Positions 41,211 to 41,324 of a DNA stretch of 41,324 nt are shown here, piece after piece. The notes under the pieces were generated by a model. It did no database searches and was not told the origin of the DNA. It saw only the letters and a program-made list of their open reading frames with translations. Origin of the DNA: Gammaproteobacteria bacterium 39-13 (GTDB taxonomy: Bacteria; Pseudomonadota; Gammaproteobacteria; Berkiellales; Berkiellaceae); contig MKTN01000058.1 in assembly GCA_001898235.1 (NCBI GenBank), positions 1-41,324 of the forward strand, in the 5' to 3' direction. Both the position numbers and the translations under genes were made by a program. Position 1 is the stretch's first letter, and every line of letters starts with the position of its first letter.

Positions 41211-41324
41211 GTTCTATCCAGATCCATTCTATTAGTCTTTATCCTTTTCAAAGTATAATGGGTTTTAACTCTCGCCCACAATTTTCTTTGCCACATTCAA
41301 AAGTATAGAGACACCCAACCAATA

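Overview
The window looks like the chromosome of an AT-rich, host-associated gammaproteobacterium of the Legionellales/Coxiellales kind (Legionella, Coxiella, Berkiella or Aquicella relatives). This is inferred, not proven. The reasons are ordinary gammaproteobacterial housekeeping genes, a lactate-dehydrogenase-type malate dehydrogenase, a Kdo hydroxylase, and several large coiled-coil or kinase-like orphan proteins of the sort that are secreted effectors in that order. I saw no rRNA, tRNA, CRISPR array, insertion sequence or prophage.

Layout. 1-308 is a hairpin-rich intergenic repeat. 309-2942 (minus) holds mdh, a short malic enzyme and rpmE, with a terminator after rpmE. 3192-4859 carries small orphans, one of which runs into uppP (4856-5656). 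A promoter and TPP riboswitch (5700-5823) then control a PnuC-family, probably thiamine, transporter. 6413-8554 encodes a REC-PAS-GGDEF-EAL protein and 8711-9796 a leucine-type dehydrogenase. 9901-14304 is an accessory block: a large aminotransferase-like protein with an insertion and a basic tail, and two paralogous kinase-fold-like proteins facing each other. 14479-18448 is mostly stress and envelope maintenance: cbpM-cbpA, a UmuD-like autoprotease, htpX, a lipoprotein and a polysaccharide deacetylase. 18815-19949 is an ATPase/STAS-like switch pair.

20295-22026 has a secreted basic protein, a decayed DUF1543 gene, and an XRE regulator with its own operator followed by a 70-residue peptide. 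22229-25377 has kdoO, a GNAT acetyltransferase and a helical-repeat protein. 25768-28239 is an 823-residue coiled-coil protein. 28480-30050 holds a 73-residue peptide, a membrane ClpP/SppA-like protein and a DUF805 protein, followed by a 120-bp inverted-repeat element. 30220-33438 has succinate-semialdehyde dehydrogenase, a Bcr/CflA-type exporter and a second DUF805 protein. 33789-41210 has a membrane coiled-coil protein, an aminotransferase, a Cys-rich secreted protein, a FecR/DUF6600 protein with C-terminal repeats, an MsrB-MsrA fusion and two small proteins.

The most novel signal is that the small peptides at 21814-22026 and 28480-28701 are paralogues. They share a double-glycine-like leader and a CE...C core with identical 30-residue spacing. 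One sits behind an autoregulated XRE repressor, the other ahead of a membrane protease-like protein and a DUF805 protein. This may be an undescribed peptide system, but no processing or export gene is adjacent, so its function is open.
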